Shown here in pieces: positions 50,712-58,181 of a stretch of 64,000 nt of DNA. The notes beneath the pieces are model-generated. The model had not been told where the DNA came from and ran no database searches. It saw only the letters and a program-made list of their open reading frames with translations. Position numbers and translations under genes: made by a program. Source of the stretch: PALSA-612 sp963776735 (lineage in GTDB: Bacteria > Actinomycetota > Thermoleophilia > Gaiellales > Gaiellaceae); the NCBI GenBank assembly GCA_963776735.1, contig CAVZNV010000021.1, positions 248,001-312,000 of the forward strand, written 5' to 3'. How positions within the stretch are numbered: position 1 is the stretch's first letter; each line of letters opens with the position of its first letter.

Positions 50712-51467
50712 TTGGCGGCGGTGTTCGAGCGGCTGGCCCGGGCGGTCGAACGCGACGAGCGCGCCGTCCTGTTCACGGTGATCGAGGGCGAGCCGCTCGG
50801 CGCGCACATGCTCGTGCTCGAGGACGGCGAGCGGGCCGGCGACGAGTTGCCGGAGGAGCTCGCCGCGCAGGCGGACGAGCTGATCCGCGGGCACACGAAC
50901 CGCATCCTCGAGCTCGAAGACCGCCGCGTGTTTGCCGAGGTCTACGCGCCGCCGCCGCGGCTGCTCGTGTACGGGGCCGTCGATACGGCGGAATCGCTCG
51001 CGAAGCTGGCCCGGCAGCTCGGCTGGCAGGCGATCGTCGCCGACGCGCGCACGAAGTTCGCGACGCGGGAGCGGATTCCGAGCGCGAGCGAGATCGTCGT
51101 CGCCTGGCCGGAGGAGACGATCGAGCAGGTCGCGCCCGACCACGCAACCGCGATCGTCGTCCTCACGCACGACGACAAGTTCGACGTCCCGGCGTTGAAG
51201 GCGGCGCTGGAGACGGAGGCGTTCTACGTCGGCGCCCTCGGCTCGCGGCGGAACCAGGAGCGCCGCCGCGAGCGGCTGCTCGAAGCCGGCGTCGACGAGG
51301 CCGACCTGGACCGGATCTCGGGACCGTGCGGCCTCGACCTGGGCGCCGAGTCGCAGCCGGAGACGGCGGTCTCGATCCTGGCGGAGATCATCGCCGTCCG
51401 GAACAACCGCGACGGCGGCAAGCTGCAGCAGTCGAAGCAGCGCATCCACGTCGAAACCGCCGAGTAG
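50712..51467 (+). CDS. XdhC-family protein, C-terminal Rossmann domain (split)
   Basis: 251 residues. The N-terminal 90 residues resemble the linker of XdhC proteins; the Rossmann domain follows with RLLVYGAVDTAESLAKLARQ and ALGSRRNQERRRERLLEAG, and SGPCGLDLGAESQPETAVSI. The usual GxGxxG in the first loop is GAVDTA. It begins directly after the TAG of the N-terminal half (TTG 50712; GTG 50721 is an alternative). Last gene of the coxDEF/xdhC-like set. Confidence 0.85.
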   Translation: MAAVFERLARAVERDERAVLFTVIEGEPLGAHMLVLEDGERAGDELPEELAAQADELIRGHTNRILELEDRRVFAEVYAPPPRLLVYGAVDTAESLAKLARQLGWQAIVADARTKFATRERIPSASEIVVAWPEETIEQVAPDHATAIVVLTHDDKFDVPALKAALETEAFYVGALGSRRNQERRRERLLEAGVDEADLDRISGPCGLDLGAESQPETAVSILAEIIAVRNNRDGGKLQQSKQRIHVETAE

Positions 51468-51510
51468 CGGCGGCCTGCCCGGCGCCGGTTTCGTCGCGGT
51501 CACCTCATGC

Positions 51511-51700
51511 CGGTGTCGGACACCGAGGGACGAGCGCCCGTTGGGGCCGGCGTCCGCTTGAGCCGACGTGTGAGCGAGTTGCATAGCTGAAATCCCCGCT
51601 GAGCAGGGAGAAAGCCTGTGGACAAAAAGTCCGGGGATAACCCCGAAAAAGTCACACTTTCGTCACACATTTCGCTTGACAAATTCGGTGTCTGACACCG
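51511..51700. repeat. AT-richer spacer bracketed by two GGTGTC-N-GACACC palindromes
   Basis: A palindrome CGGTGTC-G-GACACCG lies at 51511-51525 and a second, CGGTGTC-T-GACACCG, at 51686-51700. The DNA between them is less GC-rich than the surroundings. It contains one perfect actinobacterial DnaA box (TTGTCCACA on the minus strand, 51617-51625) and a hairpin CGGGG-ATAA-CCCCG followed by AAAAA. A TTGACA at 51676-51681 could be a -35 element for msrB with the second palindrome in its spacer, but no -10 is clear. No gene in 51468-51784. Confidence 0.5.
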
Positions 51701-51784
51701 CAGTTTGGCCTGCGCCCGGCGAGCCGCGCCCGTTCCGGCCAAGACACCTGTAACGCCCAGGGCCGGTTCGGACACAATCTCTGC

Positions 51785-52180
51785 ATGGAGAAGATCCGCA
51801 AGACCGAAGAGCAGTGGCGGGCAGAGCTCGACGCCGACCGGTACGCGATCCTGCGGCAGGCGGCCACCGAGCCGCCCTGGTCGGGCGACCTGCTCGTCAA
51901 CCACGAGGACGGCGTCTACCACTGCGGCGCCTGCAACGCTCCGCTGTTTCGCTCGGACGCGAAGTTCGAGTCCGGCTCCGGCTGGCCGAGCTTCTTCCAG
52001 CCGGTCGCCGAGGACGCCGTCGAGCTCGAGGAGGACACCTCGCACGGCATGCGCCGGATCGAGGTGCGCTGCGCCGCGTGCGACTCGCACCTCGGGCACG
52101 TCTTCCCCGACGGGCCGAATCCGACGGGGCAGCGGTACTGCATCAACTCGCTCGCGCTGGATTTCGAGTCGGAGGAGTGA
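51785..52180 (+). CDS. msrB: peptide-methionine (R)-S-oxide reductase MsrB
   Basis: 131 residues, full-length MsrB. Zinc cysteines C47, C50, C96 and C99 (HCGACNAPLF and RCAACDSHLG), SGSGWPSFFQPV, GHVFPDGP, and the catalytic C119 in RYCINSLAL. It reduces methionine-R-sulfoxide in proteins with thioredoxin. Start ATG 51785. Its last 38 bp overlap the decayed convergent gene. Confidence 0.95.
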   Translation: MEKIRKTEEQWRAELDADRYAILRQAATEPPWSGDLLVNHEDGVYHCGACNAPLFRSDAKFESGSGWPSFFQPVAEDAVELEEDTSHGMRRIEVRCAACDSHLGHVFPDGPNPTGQRYCINSLALDFESEE

Positions 52181-52592
52181 CTGCCGCGCCGCGGCGGCGC
52201 ACCACAAGCACCGCCGCGGCTCCGGCTGCGACCGCGCCGACGATCGCGAGCACTCTCACGAGCCAGGGCGCGCCGGAACGGGCCGCGGCACTCTCCGAGC
52301 CGGGCGCTCGTACCGTGAACGTCCGGGTGTCGACCACCGCCTCGCGCACGACGCCGTTCACGAGCATCAGCGTGTGGGCCGCGCGGCCCAGCCGGAAGTG
52401 GAGCTGTCAGAGCGCGACGAGCGTGTCGCGCCCGGCCGGCAGCGGGACGTAGCGCGCGCTGCCCGGAGCTCGACGCGACGCCGCTCGCGCCGTCGTCGAT
52501 CCCGAGCACCGGCAGCCGGTCGGCGCGCGCTTCGCCTGCTGCGGCGCAGACGACGCCGCAGAGGAGCAGGCGAGAACAGTCGTCCTCGTCAC
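52143..52592 (-). pseudogene. remnant of a secreted propeller-like, C-terminally anchored protein
   Basis: From GTG 52592 (GGAGG just upstream) the pieces read VTRTTVLA, then in a second frame LLLCGVVCAAAGEARADRLP and VLGIDDGASGVASSSGQRA, then back in the first frame RYVPLPAGRDTLVAL, a TGA at 52407-52409, and, in frame past it, LVNGVVREAVVDTRTFTVRA and a membrane anchor WLVRVLAIVGAVAAGAAAVL with RRRG. This is the signal peptide and first strand joined to the last strand and anchor of a longer secreted protein; the middle, probably a beta-propeller, is missing. Two frameshifts, a stop and a large deletion make it dead. Confidence 0.6.
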
Positions 52593-52656
52593 GGTCGCCT
52601 CCTCGTCGGTTCCTCGGTCCACGCACGGCGAGAGCCGCGGGGTCCGGCAAGGACAG

Positions 52657-52679
52657 GTCCGAGGGACAGGCCCTCGGAC
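52657..52679. repeat. dispersed palindrome (REP-like), copy 16, variant
   Basis: Right arm starts G-GCCCTCGGAC (one change); outer flanks GGACAG and CTGTCC pair perfectly. It lies 65 bp upstream of the SMP-30 gene start. Confidence 0.85.
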
Positions 52680-52743
52680 CTGTCCGGACTCGCCGCGTCT
52701 GTTAGGTTCGGCGCGTTTCTCCGGCAGCGAGAAAGGAGCGGAC

Positions 52744-53652
52744 GTGCCCGTAGACGTCAAGTCCGAGAAGCTGACGAGGCTGGTCGACGAGGCCGTCGAG
52801 GTCGAGCGGCTCGGCACCGGCTTCACGTTCACGGAGGGGCCGATCTGGCACCCACGTGACGAGTACCTCCTGTTCAGCGACATGCCCGCCGACATCCGGC
52901 GCAAGTGGACGCCCGACGGCACCGTCGTCGAGGTCATGAACCCGAGCAACAAGTGCAACGGGATGACATACGACGCCGACCTCAACCTGCTCGTGTGCGA
53001 GCACACGACGAGCTCGGTCGTCCGCGAACGGCCCGACGGCACGCGCGAGACGCTGGCCACGCACTACCAGGGCAAGGAGCTGAACAGCCCGAACGACATC
53101 ATCGTCCACTCGAGCGGCGCGATCTACTTCAGCGACCCGACCTACGGCCGCTGGCCCGGATTCGGCATCGAGCGCGACCAGGAGCTCGACTTCCAGGGCG
53201 TCTACCGGCTTGCCCCCGGCGGGGGTGATCCAGAGCTGCTCGTCGACGACTTCGGGGAGCCCAACGGCCTCTGTTTCTCGCCGGACGAGTCGCTGCTCTA
53301 CATCAACGACACGCCGAACGCGCTGATCCGCGTCTTCGACGTGCAGTCCGACGGTTCGATCGCGAACGGCCGGCTGTTCGCGGAAAGGATCGGCGACGGC
53401 GACCTCGCCAAGGGCGGGCTCGTCGACGGGATGAAGGTAGACGAGCAGGGCAACATCTGGGTCACCGGCCCGGACGGCGTCTGGGTCTTCGCGCCGGACG
53501 GCGAGCACCTCGGCGTCATCGAGATCCCGGAAAGCGTCGGCAACGTTCACTGGGGCGGGCCGGACTGGAACTGGATGTTCGTCCCGGCCTCGACGTCGCT
53601 CTATCGGTTCAAGACGAAAGTGTCCGGGCGGCGAGAGCCGTTCATGCAGTAG
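52744..53652 (+). CDS. SMP-30/gluconolactonase-family lactonase
   Basis: 302-residue six-bladed propeller lactonase. Metal ligands: Glu in TFTEGPIWHP, Asn in NSPNDIIV, Asp in DGMKVDEQGNIWV, with FGEPNGLCFSPDES as a typical blade. It hydrolyses sugar lactones to sugar acids and could feed the dehydratase/semialdehyde dehydrogenase pair at 30-32 kb. GTG 52744 with AAAGGAG seven bases upstream. Followed after 9 bp by the cysteine-hydrolase-like gene and then a zinc dehydrogenase, forming an apparent operon. Confidence 0.88.
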   Translation: MPVDVKSEKLTRLVDEAVEVERLGTGFTFTEGPIWHPRDEYLLFSDMPADIRRKWTPDGTVVEVMNPSNKCNGMTYDADLNLLVCEHTTSSVVRERPDGTRETLATHYQGKELNSPNDIIVHSSGAIYFSDPTYGRWPGFGIERDQELDFQGVYRLAPGGGDPELLVDDFGEPNGLCFSPDESLLYINDTPNALIRVFDVQSDGSIANGRLFAERIGDGDLAKGGLVDGMKVDEQGNIWVTGPDGVWVFAPDGEHLGVIEIPESVGNVHWGGPDWNWMFVPASTSLYRFKTKVSGRREPFMQ

Positions 53653-53661
53653 GGAGGAGAC

Positions 53662-54273
53662 ATGGCCGACTTCACGCTGGATCCGAAGCGCACCGCGCTG
53701 ATCGTCCAGGACATGCAGAACGACGTGATCATCGACGGAGGCGCGTTCGCCGAGTCGGGCTCGCCGGAGCACGCAAAGGAGCAGAACGTCGTCGCGAACT
53801 CGCAGCGGCTCGCGGACGCGTGCCGGGCGAAGGGCGTGCCCGTGATCCACGTCCACTACATCGTCGAGGAGGGCGCGCCGGGGCTGAAGCAGAACGCGCC
53901 GCTCTTCCAGGGCGTCAAGGAGGCGAACGCGCTCGTCCGCGGGACCTGGGGCGCGGCGCCTGCCGAGGGGCTCGAGCCGAAGGAGGGCGACTTCGTCGTC
54001 GAGAAGATGCGGATGAGCGGCTGGGAGGGCACGAAGCTCGAGCAACTGCTCGTCGGTCTCGGCGTCGACACGGTCATCGTCACCGGCGCGTGGACGAACA
54101 TGTCCATCGAGCACACGGCCCGAACCGGCGCGGACAAGGGGTACACGATGGTCGTCCCCGAGGACTGCTGTTCGACGATGAACGCCGACTGGCACAACGC
54201 GGCTATCAACTACGCGCTGCAGAACGTCTCCACCGTGACGAGCTCCGGCGAGGTCGTCGAGGCGCTCGGGTGA
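53662..54273 (+). CDS. isochorismatase/cysteine-hydrolase-fold protein lacking the catalytic Cys
   Basis: 203 residues with the isochorismatase-like fold. Catalytic Asp17 in IVQDMQNDV and Lys115 in VVEKMRMSGW are present. The third residue, normally Cys in TNxCVExTAR, is Ser148 (TGAWTNMSIEHTAR). Amide hydrolysis by the nicotinamidase/biuret-hydrolase mechanism would be lost; a different activity or a binding role is possible. ATG 53662 with GGGAGGAG upstream. Its TGA overlaps the GTG of the dehydrogenase. Confidence 0.85.
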   Translation: MADFTLDPKRTALIVQDMQNDVIIDGGAFAESGSPEHAKEQNVVANSQRLADACRAKGVPVIHVHYIVEEGAPGLKQNAPLFQGVKEANALVRGTWGAAPAEGLEPKEGDFVVEKMRMSGWEGTKLEQLLVGLGVDTVIVTGAWTNMSIEHTARTGADKGYTMVVPEDCCSTMNADWHNAAINYALQNVSTVTSSGEVVEALG

Positions 54274-55364
54274 AGACGCGCGCGGCCGTCTTCTTCGAGG
54301 CGGGGCGGCCGTTCGAGGTTCGCGAGCTCGACCTGGAGGAGCCCCGGGCCGGTGAGGTGCTCGTCCGCATGGCCGCGGTCGGGATCTGCGGAACCGATCT
54401 GCACTCCGTCAAGGGCGAGTGGGTGCGGCCGACGCCGACCGTGCTCGGCCACGAGGGGGCGGGCCTCGTCGAGGCAGTGGGAGAGGGCGTCTCGTCGCTC
54501 GCCGTCGGCGATCATGTCGTGCTCTCGTGGGCGCCGTCGTGCGGCGAGTGCGAGGACTGCCGGCGCGGCCGGCCGGCGCGTTGCGTCGTCCTGAACCGTG
54601 CGATCGCGGCCAGCACCTTGCCGGACGGGACGACGGGGCTGTCGATGGACGGCGAGATCGTGCACCGCGGGACGGCGACCGGGGCGCTGTCGGAGCGGAT
54701 CGTCGTCTCCGAACGTGTCGCGTTGCCGGTCGGTGAGGGCGTGCCGCTCGAGCAGGCTGCCCTGCTCGGGTGCGCGGCGCTGACCGGCGTGGGCGCGGCG
54801 CTGTTCGCCGCTCGCGTCGAGCCGGGGTCATCCGTGCTCGTGATCGGCGCGGGCGGCGTCGGGCAGTTCGTCGTCCAGGGCGCGCGGATCGCGGGCGCGG
54901 CGGAGATCGTCTGCGTCGATCCGCTCGAGGCACGGCGCGAGCAGGCGGCGAAGCTCGGCGCGACCCGCGTGGCCGATCCGGAGGAGCTGAAGGGGTTGAT
55001 GCAGTCGGAGTTCCCCGGTGGTGTCGACTACGCGCTGGACGCGGTCGGCGACCCGGAGACGACGGCGCTCGCATTCCGCTGGACGCGCAACGGCGGCACG
55101 TGCGTGATCGTCGGGCTGCCGGCGGCCGGGAAGCGGCTCGACCTCGACCCGGTCGACTTCGTCCGCCGCGAGCGCGTGCTGACCGGAACGATCTACGGGT
55201 CGGAGGACCCGGCCGTCGCGCTGCCGCTGCTCCTCGACCACGTTCGCTCCGGACAGCTCGACCTGGCCTTGCAGCTTGGGCCGAGCTACCCGCTCGACCA
55301 GATCAACGAGGCAGTCGACGCGTCGCTGTCCGGCGTTCCGGGCCGGGTGCTCGTCCGGCCATGA
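54270..55364 (+). CDS. zinc-dependent alcohol dehydrogenase
   Basis: 364-residue medium-chain dehydrogenase. Catalytic zinc ligands C40, H61 and E62 (GICGTDLHS and GHEGAG), structural zinc C91, C94, C97, C105 (CGECEDCRRGRPARC), and NAD motif VIGAGGVGQFVVQGARI. The TIYGSEDPAVALPLLLDH block is typical of the class III-like/NDMA-dependent group. Oxidises an alcohol or polyol in line with its lactonase neighbour. GTG 54270 overlaps the preceding stop. Two palindromes follow its end. Confidence 0.9.
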   Translation: MKTRAAVFFEAGRPFEVRELDLEEPRAGEVLVRMAAVGICGTDLHSVKGEWVRPTPTVLGHEGAGLVEAVGEGVSSLAVGDHVVLSWAPSCGECEDCRRGRPARCVVLNRAIAASTLPDGTTGLSMDGEIVHRGTATGALSERIVVSERVALPVGEGVPLEQAALLGCAALTGVGAALFAARVEPGSSVLVIGAGGVGQFVVQGARIAGAAEIVCVDPLEARREQAAKLGATRVADPEELKGLMQSEFPGGVDYALDAVGDPETTALAFRWTRNGGTCVIVGLPAAGKRLDLDPVDFVRRERVLTGTIYGSEDPAVALPLLLDHVRSGQLDLALQLGPSYPLDQINEAVDASLSGVPGRVLVRP

Positions 55365-55377
55365 CTCTACGAGTCAT

Positions 55378-55400
55378 GGCCGAGGGACAGGCCCTCGGAC
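55378..55400. repeat. dispersed palindrome (REP-like), copy 17, variant
   Basis: Arms GGCCGAGGGAC and GGCCCTCGGAC around A; two changes from consensus. It starts 14 bp after the alcohol dehydrogenase stop, preceded by a short inverted pair ATGACTC/GAGTCAT. Confidence 0.8.
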
Positions 55401-55417
55401 CGGTCCGCCGCAGCCAC

Positions 55418-55440
55418 GTCCGAGGGACTGTCCCTCCGAC
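55418..55440. repeat. dispersed palindrome (REP-like), copy 18, variant
   Basis: Right arm GTCCCTCCGAC (one change), central T, identical to copy 15 at 43728. It lies 15 bp upstream of the thioesterase start and may affect its translation. Confidence 0.82.
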
Positions 55441-55455
55441 TTGGCTGGGACAGAC

Positions 55456-55848
55456 GTGCCCGTAGAGCACACCGAACGCGCGCGGGTCGCGTGGGTCGAC
55501 ACCGACGCCGGTGGGCGGATCCACTTCACCGCCGCGTTCCGCTGGGCCGAGATGGCCGAGGTCGGACTGCGCCGCAAGCTCGGGCTCGTCGAAGGCTGGG
55601 GCGACTACCCGCGGCGGCGCGTCGAGGCGGAGTTCCTGAAGGTGCTCGTCTTCGAGGACGAGGTCGAGATCCGGATCCGGCCCGAGCGGCTCGGCGAGAC
55701 GGCGATCACCTGGGCATTCGAGATCGCCCGCGACAACGAGCTCTGCGTCAGGGGCACGCTCGTCGTCGTGCACGTGGACGACGAGGGTCGCCCGGCGCGG
55801 CTGACCGAGAAGGAGCGCGCGGCGCTGTCAGGTGACGGACAGACCTAG
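55456..55848 (+). CDS. hotdog-fold acyl-CoA thioesterase-like protein
   Basis: 130 residues of the 4-hydroxybenzoyl-CoA thioesterase-like hotdog fold. RVAWVDTDAGGRIHFTAAFR holds the active-site Asp and, in place of the common H-x-N-Y, IHFTAAFRW; VEAEFLKVLVFEDEVEIRI gives the central strands. GTG 55456 is the start. The TAG stop is part of the terminal inverted repeat of the element at 55845, which may have replaced the original C-terminus. Confidence 0.82.
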   Translation: MPVEHTERARVAWVDTDAGGRIHFTAAFRWAEMAEVGLRRKLGLVEGWGDYPRRRVEAEFLKVLVFEDEVEIRIRPERLGETAITWAFEIARDNELCVRGTLVVVHVDDEGRPARLTEKERAALSGDGQT

Positions 55849-56081
55849 ATGGTTGATGCGACGAGGTCGTGCTTCTCGGGGCGTGTGCTGGCTGCTCTGG
55901 GGATCGGCGGCGTGGCGTCGCGATACGCGGCGTCGATACGCGGGCGTATCGGTGGCGACGCGGCGGCGTGAAGCGCACGTCTGGTGGAGGCCGGCTTCGC
56001 CCGGGCTCCGCCGGGCGGGAGCGGCCCAGACACGCCAGACCGCGCAGCCGAGCGTGCGAGATCGTGGCATCACCCATCTAG
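55845..56081. mobile_element. MITE-like element, copy B (237 bp)
   Basis: Starts CTAGATGGTTGATGCGACGA and ends GATCGTGGCATCACCCATCTAG, inverted repeats of about 20 bases like copy A at 48225. It shares the inner hairpin GATACGC-GG-GCGTATC, the GGTGGCGACGCGGCGG stretch and the CCCAGACACGCCAGACCGCG block. About 70 bp more than copy A are inserted in the middle, including a GCCCGG/CCGGGC hairpin. TAG at its left end terminates the thioesterase gene, and CTA at its right end terminates the convergent gene. Confidence 0.78.
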
Positions 56082-56566
56082 CCGTCCGTCCACTTCATCT
56101 CCGCCTCGCGCCGCTGCCCTTCCGCGAGGCTGATCTGGCCCGAGCAGACCTGCGCGTTCAGCTCGTTCTCGATCGTGTCCACGTGGTCGGCGCGGGGGCG
56201 CCGCTCCGGCCAGAGGTTCTTCGGGTCGTTCGGCGCGCCGCCGAGCTCGAGCGAGATGAAGTGATCCTCCTGGTAGTCGACAGGACCGCCCGTGAACCCG
56301 TACCGCCGCATCTGCACGAGCTTGAGCGGCGACGTGAACGAGGCCGGCGGTCGCACCGTCTTCGTCCAGCCGCGTCGGCAGATCGTCTGCCGGACCGTCG
56401 CCTGCGTGACGTCGGGGTTGAGCGCGCCCGGCGTGAGCGTCTGGCGCGCGGCGTAGAACGCGGGCGCGCCCGGCCCCCGATGCAGCGCGTGCACGAGCAC
56501 GAACACGCCGACGATCGCTCCCAGCAGGACGATCAACAGGGTCGGGGCGCCGCGTGACTGCTCCAC
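56078..56566 (-). CDS. membrane-anchored or secreted protein with DHF(I)SLELGG motif
   Basis: 162 residues. An N-terminal helix (LLIVLLGAIVGVFVLVHAL) serves as anchor or signal, followed by an extracytoplasmic domain with two cysteines and the block QEDHFISLELGGAPNDPKNL, known from a widespread family of small secreted proteins with an HNH-like look. The nuclease idea is not proven. Its TAG stop lies in the right end of the MITE-like element. Start ATG 56566. Confidence 0.72.
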   Translation of the reverse strand: MEQSRGAPTLLIVLLGAIVGVFVLVHALHRGPGAPAFYAARQTLTPGALNPDVTQATVRQTICRRGWTKTVRPPASFTSPLKLVQMRRYGFTGGPVDYQEDHFISLELGGAPNDPKNLWPERRPRADHVDTIENELNAQVCSGQISLAEGQRREAEMKWTDG

Positions 56567-56620
56567 CCCGAAGCTTGTAGACGCCGACCGACCCGTGCCG
56601 CAATGTCCTGCGGCGAATCG

Positions 56621-58162
56621 TCACGAAGTCGGCACGTTTCCGCGCGCGGCCCGCTCCTCCTCCAGCTTCCGCAGCTCGACCCGTCTGATCTTCCCGCTTC
56701 GCGTCTTCGGCAGCTCTCCGACGAACTCGATCTCGCGCGGGTACTTGTACGGCGCCGTTACGCGCTTGCAGTGCTCCTGCAGCTCGCGAACGAGCGCGTC
56801 CGAGCCCTCCACGCCCGGTCGCAGGACGACGAACGCCTTCACGATCAGCCCGCGGTCCGGATCCGGCTTGCCGACGACGGCGCTCTCGGCCACACCCGAG
56901 TGCTCGAGCAGCGCGCTCTCGACCTCGAACGGCCCGATCCGGTACGCCGCCGAGTTGATCACGTCGTCCGCCCGCCCCGCGAACCAGAGGTAGCCGTCCT
57001 CGTCTCGCGTTGCCCGGTCGCCGGTGACGTACCAGTCCCCGCGGAACACGGCCGACGTCTGCTCGGGCGCCCGGTAGTACTCGCGGAACAGGCTCGGCGG
57101 CCGCCCTCCGAGCGCGACGTCGCCCTCCTCGCCGTCCGGCACGATCTCGCCGTCCTCGTCGACCAGCGCGATGTCGTGGCCGGGCGTCGGCAGTCCCATC
57201 GAGCCGGGCCGGATCTCGGTGCCGGGCATGTTCGCGACGAGCAACGTGTTCTCCGTCTGCCCGTAGCCGTCGCGAATCGTCTGTCCGAATGCGTCCCGGA
57301 ACACCTTGATCACCTCCGGGTTGAGCGGCTCGCCGGCGGAGACCATGTGCCGCACGCGCGACAGGTCGTAGCGGTCGATCCCGTCCTGCTTCGCCATCAG
57401 GCGGTACTCCGTCGGCGCCTGGCAGAGCACGGTGACACCCAGCTCGGACAGGAGCTGGAACCGTTCCGCGGGGTCGAACGCACCCTCGTGGAGCACGATC
57501 GACGAGCCGGCGCTCCACGGGCCGAGCAGCACGTTCCAGATCGACTTCGCCCAGCCCGTGGCCGCTGTGCACCAGACGAGGTCGCCTGGTCGCGCGCCCA
57601 GCCAGGTCTCGGCCTGCATCCGCTTCGCGTAGCAGTACGCATGCGTGTGGACGACGCCCTTCGGGTCCTTGGTCGTCCCGGACGTGTAGAGGATGAACGC
57701 CGTGTCCGCCGCGGACGTGTCCGCGCACGGCGCGGTCTGCGGCTCCTCGTCGAGCCCGGCCGTGTCCGTGAACAGCACGTCTGCGTCGAGCCCGGCCACC
57801 TCCGGCTCGGCCGGACGGTCGGCGACGACGAGCCTCGCACCCGAGTGCTCGACCCGAAAGGCGAGATCCCTCTGCCGCAGCATCTCGGAACAGGGGATCG
57901 AGACAGCCCCGAGCCGCAGCGCGGCGAGCATCAGCGGGTGCCACTCGGGCGTCTTGCCCACGAGGACGAGCACGCGGTCGCCCGGCCCGACCCCCGCGCG
58001 CGCCAGCCTGTTCGTCCACTGTGCCGCCCGCGCGTAGACCTCGTCGAAGCTCAGCCCGCGGCGTTCGCCGGCTGCGGAGACGAACGTGATGGCCGGTCCG
58101 CTCCGCGGCTCGACGACGTCCCTCGCGAAGTTGAACCGCTCCGGGACGTTCCACTCGAACAC
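56621..58162 (-). CDS. acyl-CoA synthetase (medium-chain/acetyl-CoA synthetase-like)
   Basis: 513 residues of the ANL superfamily. AMP-binding P-loop YTSGTTKDPKGVVHTH, A5 motif DGYGQTENT, A7 WYVTGDRA, A8 hinge FAGRADDVINSAAYRI, and the C-terminal catalytic lysine in LPKTRSGKIRR. It activates a carboxylic acid through an acyl-adenylate to acyl-CoA; the sequence looks like the ACSM group. Start is placed at GTG 58162; ATG 58183 would overlap the divergent gene by 2 bp and is possible. Confidence 0.9.
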   Translation of the reverse strand: MFEWNVPERFNFARDVVEPRSGPAITFVSAAGERRGLSFDEVYARAAQWTNRLARAGVGPGDRVLVLVGKTPEWHPLMLAALRLGAVSIPCSEMLRQRDLAFRVEHSGARLVVADRPAEPEVAGLDADVLFTDTAGLDEEPQTAPCADTSAADTAFILYTSGTTKDPKGVVHTHAYCYAKRMQAETWLGARPGDLVWCTAATGWAKSIWNVLLGPWSAGSSIVLHEGAFDPAERFQLLSELGVTVLCQAPTEYRLMAKQDGIDRYDLSRVRHMVSAGEPLNPEVIKVFRDAFGQTIRDGYGQTENTLLVANMPGTEIRPGSMGLPTPGHDIALVDEDGEIVPDGEEGDVALGGRPPSLFREYYRAPEQTSAVFRGDWYVTGDRATRDEDGYLWFAGRADDVINSAAYRIGPFEVESALLEHSGVAESAVVGKPDPDRGLIVKAFVVLRPGVEGSDALVRELQEHCKRVTAPYKYPREIEFVGELPKTRSGKIRRVELRKLEEERAARGNVPTS

Positions 58163-58181
58163 TGCGCGATGATGGCAGATC

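Noticed and set aside
51601..51690. Origin of replication, because of a DnaA box in AT-richer DNA
   Set aside because: Only one good box, and no dnaA, dnaN, gyrB or rpmH nearby.
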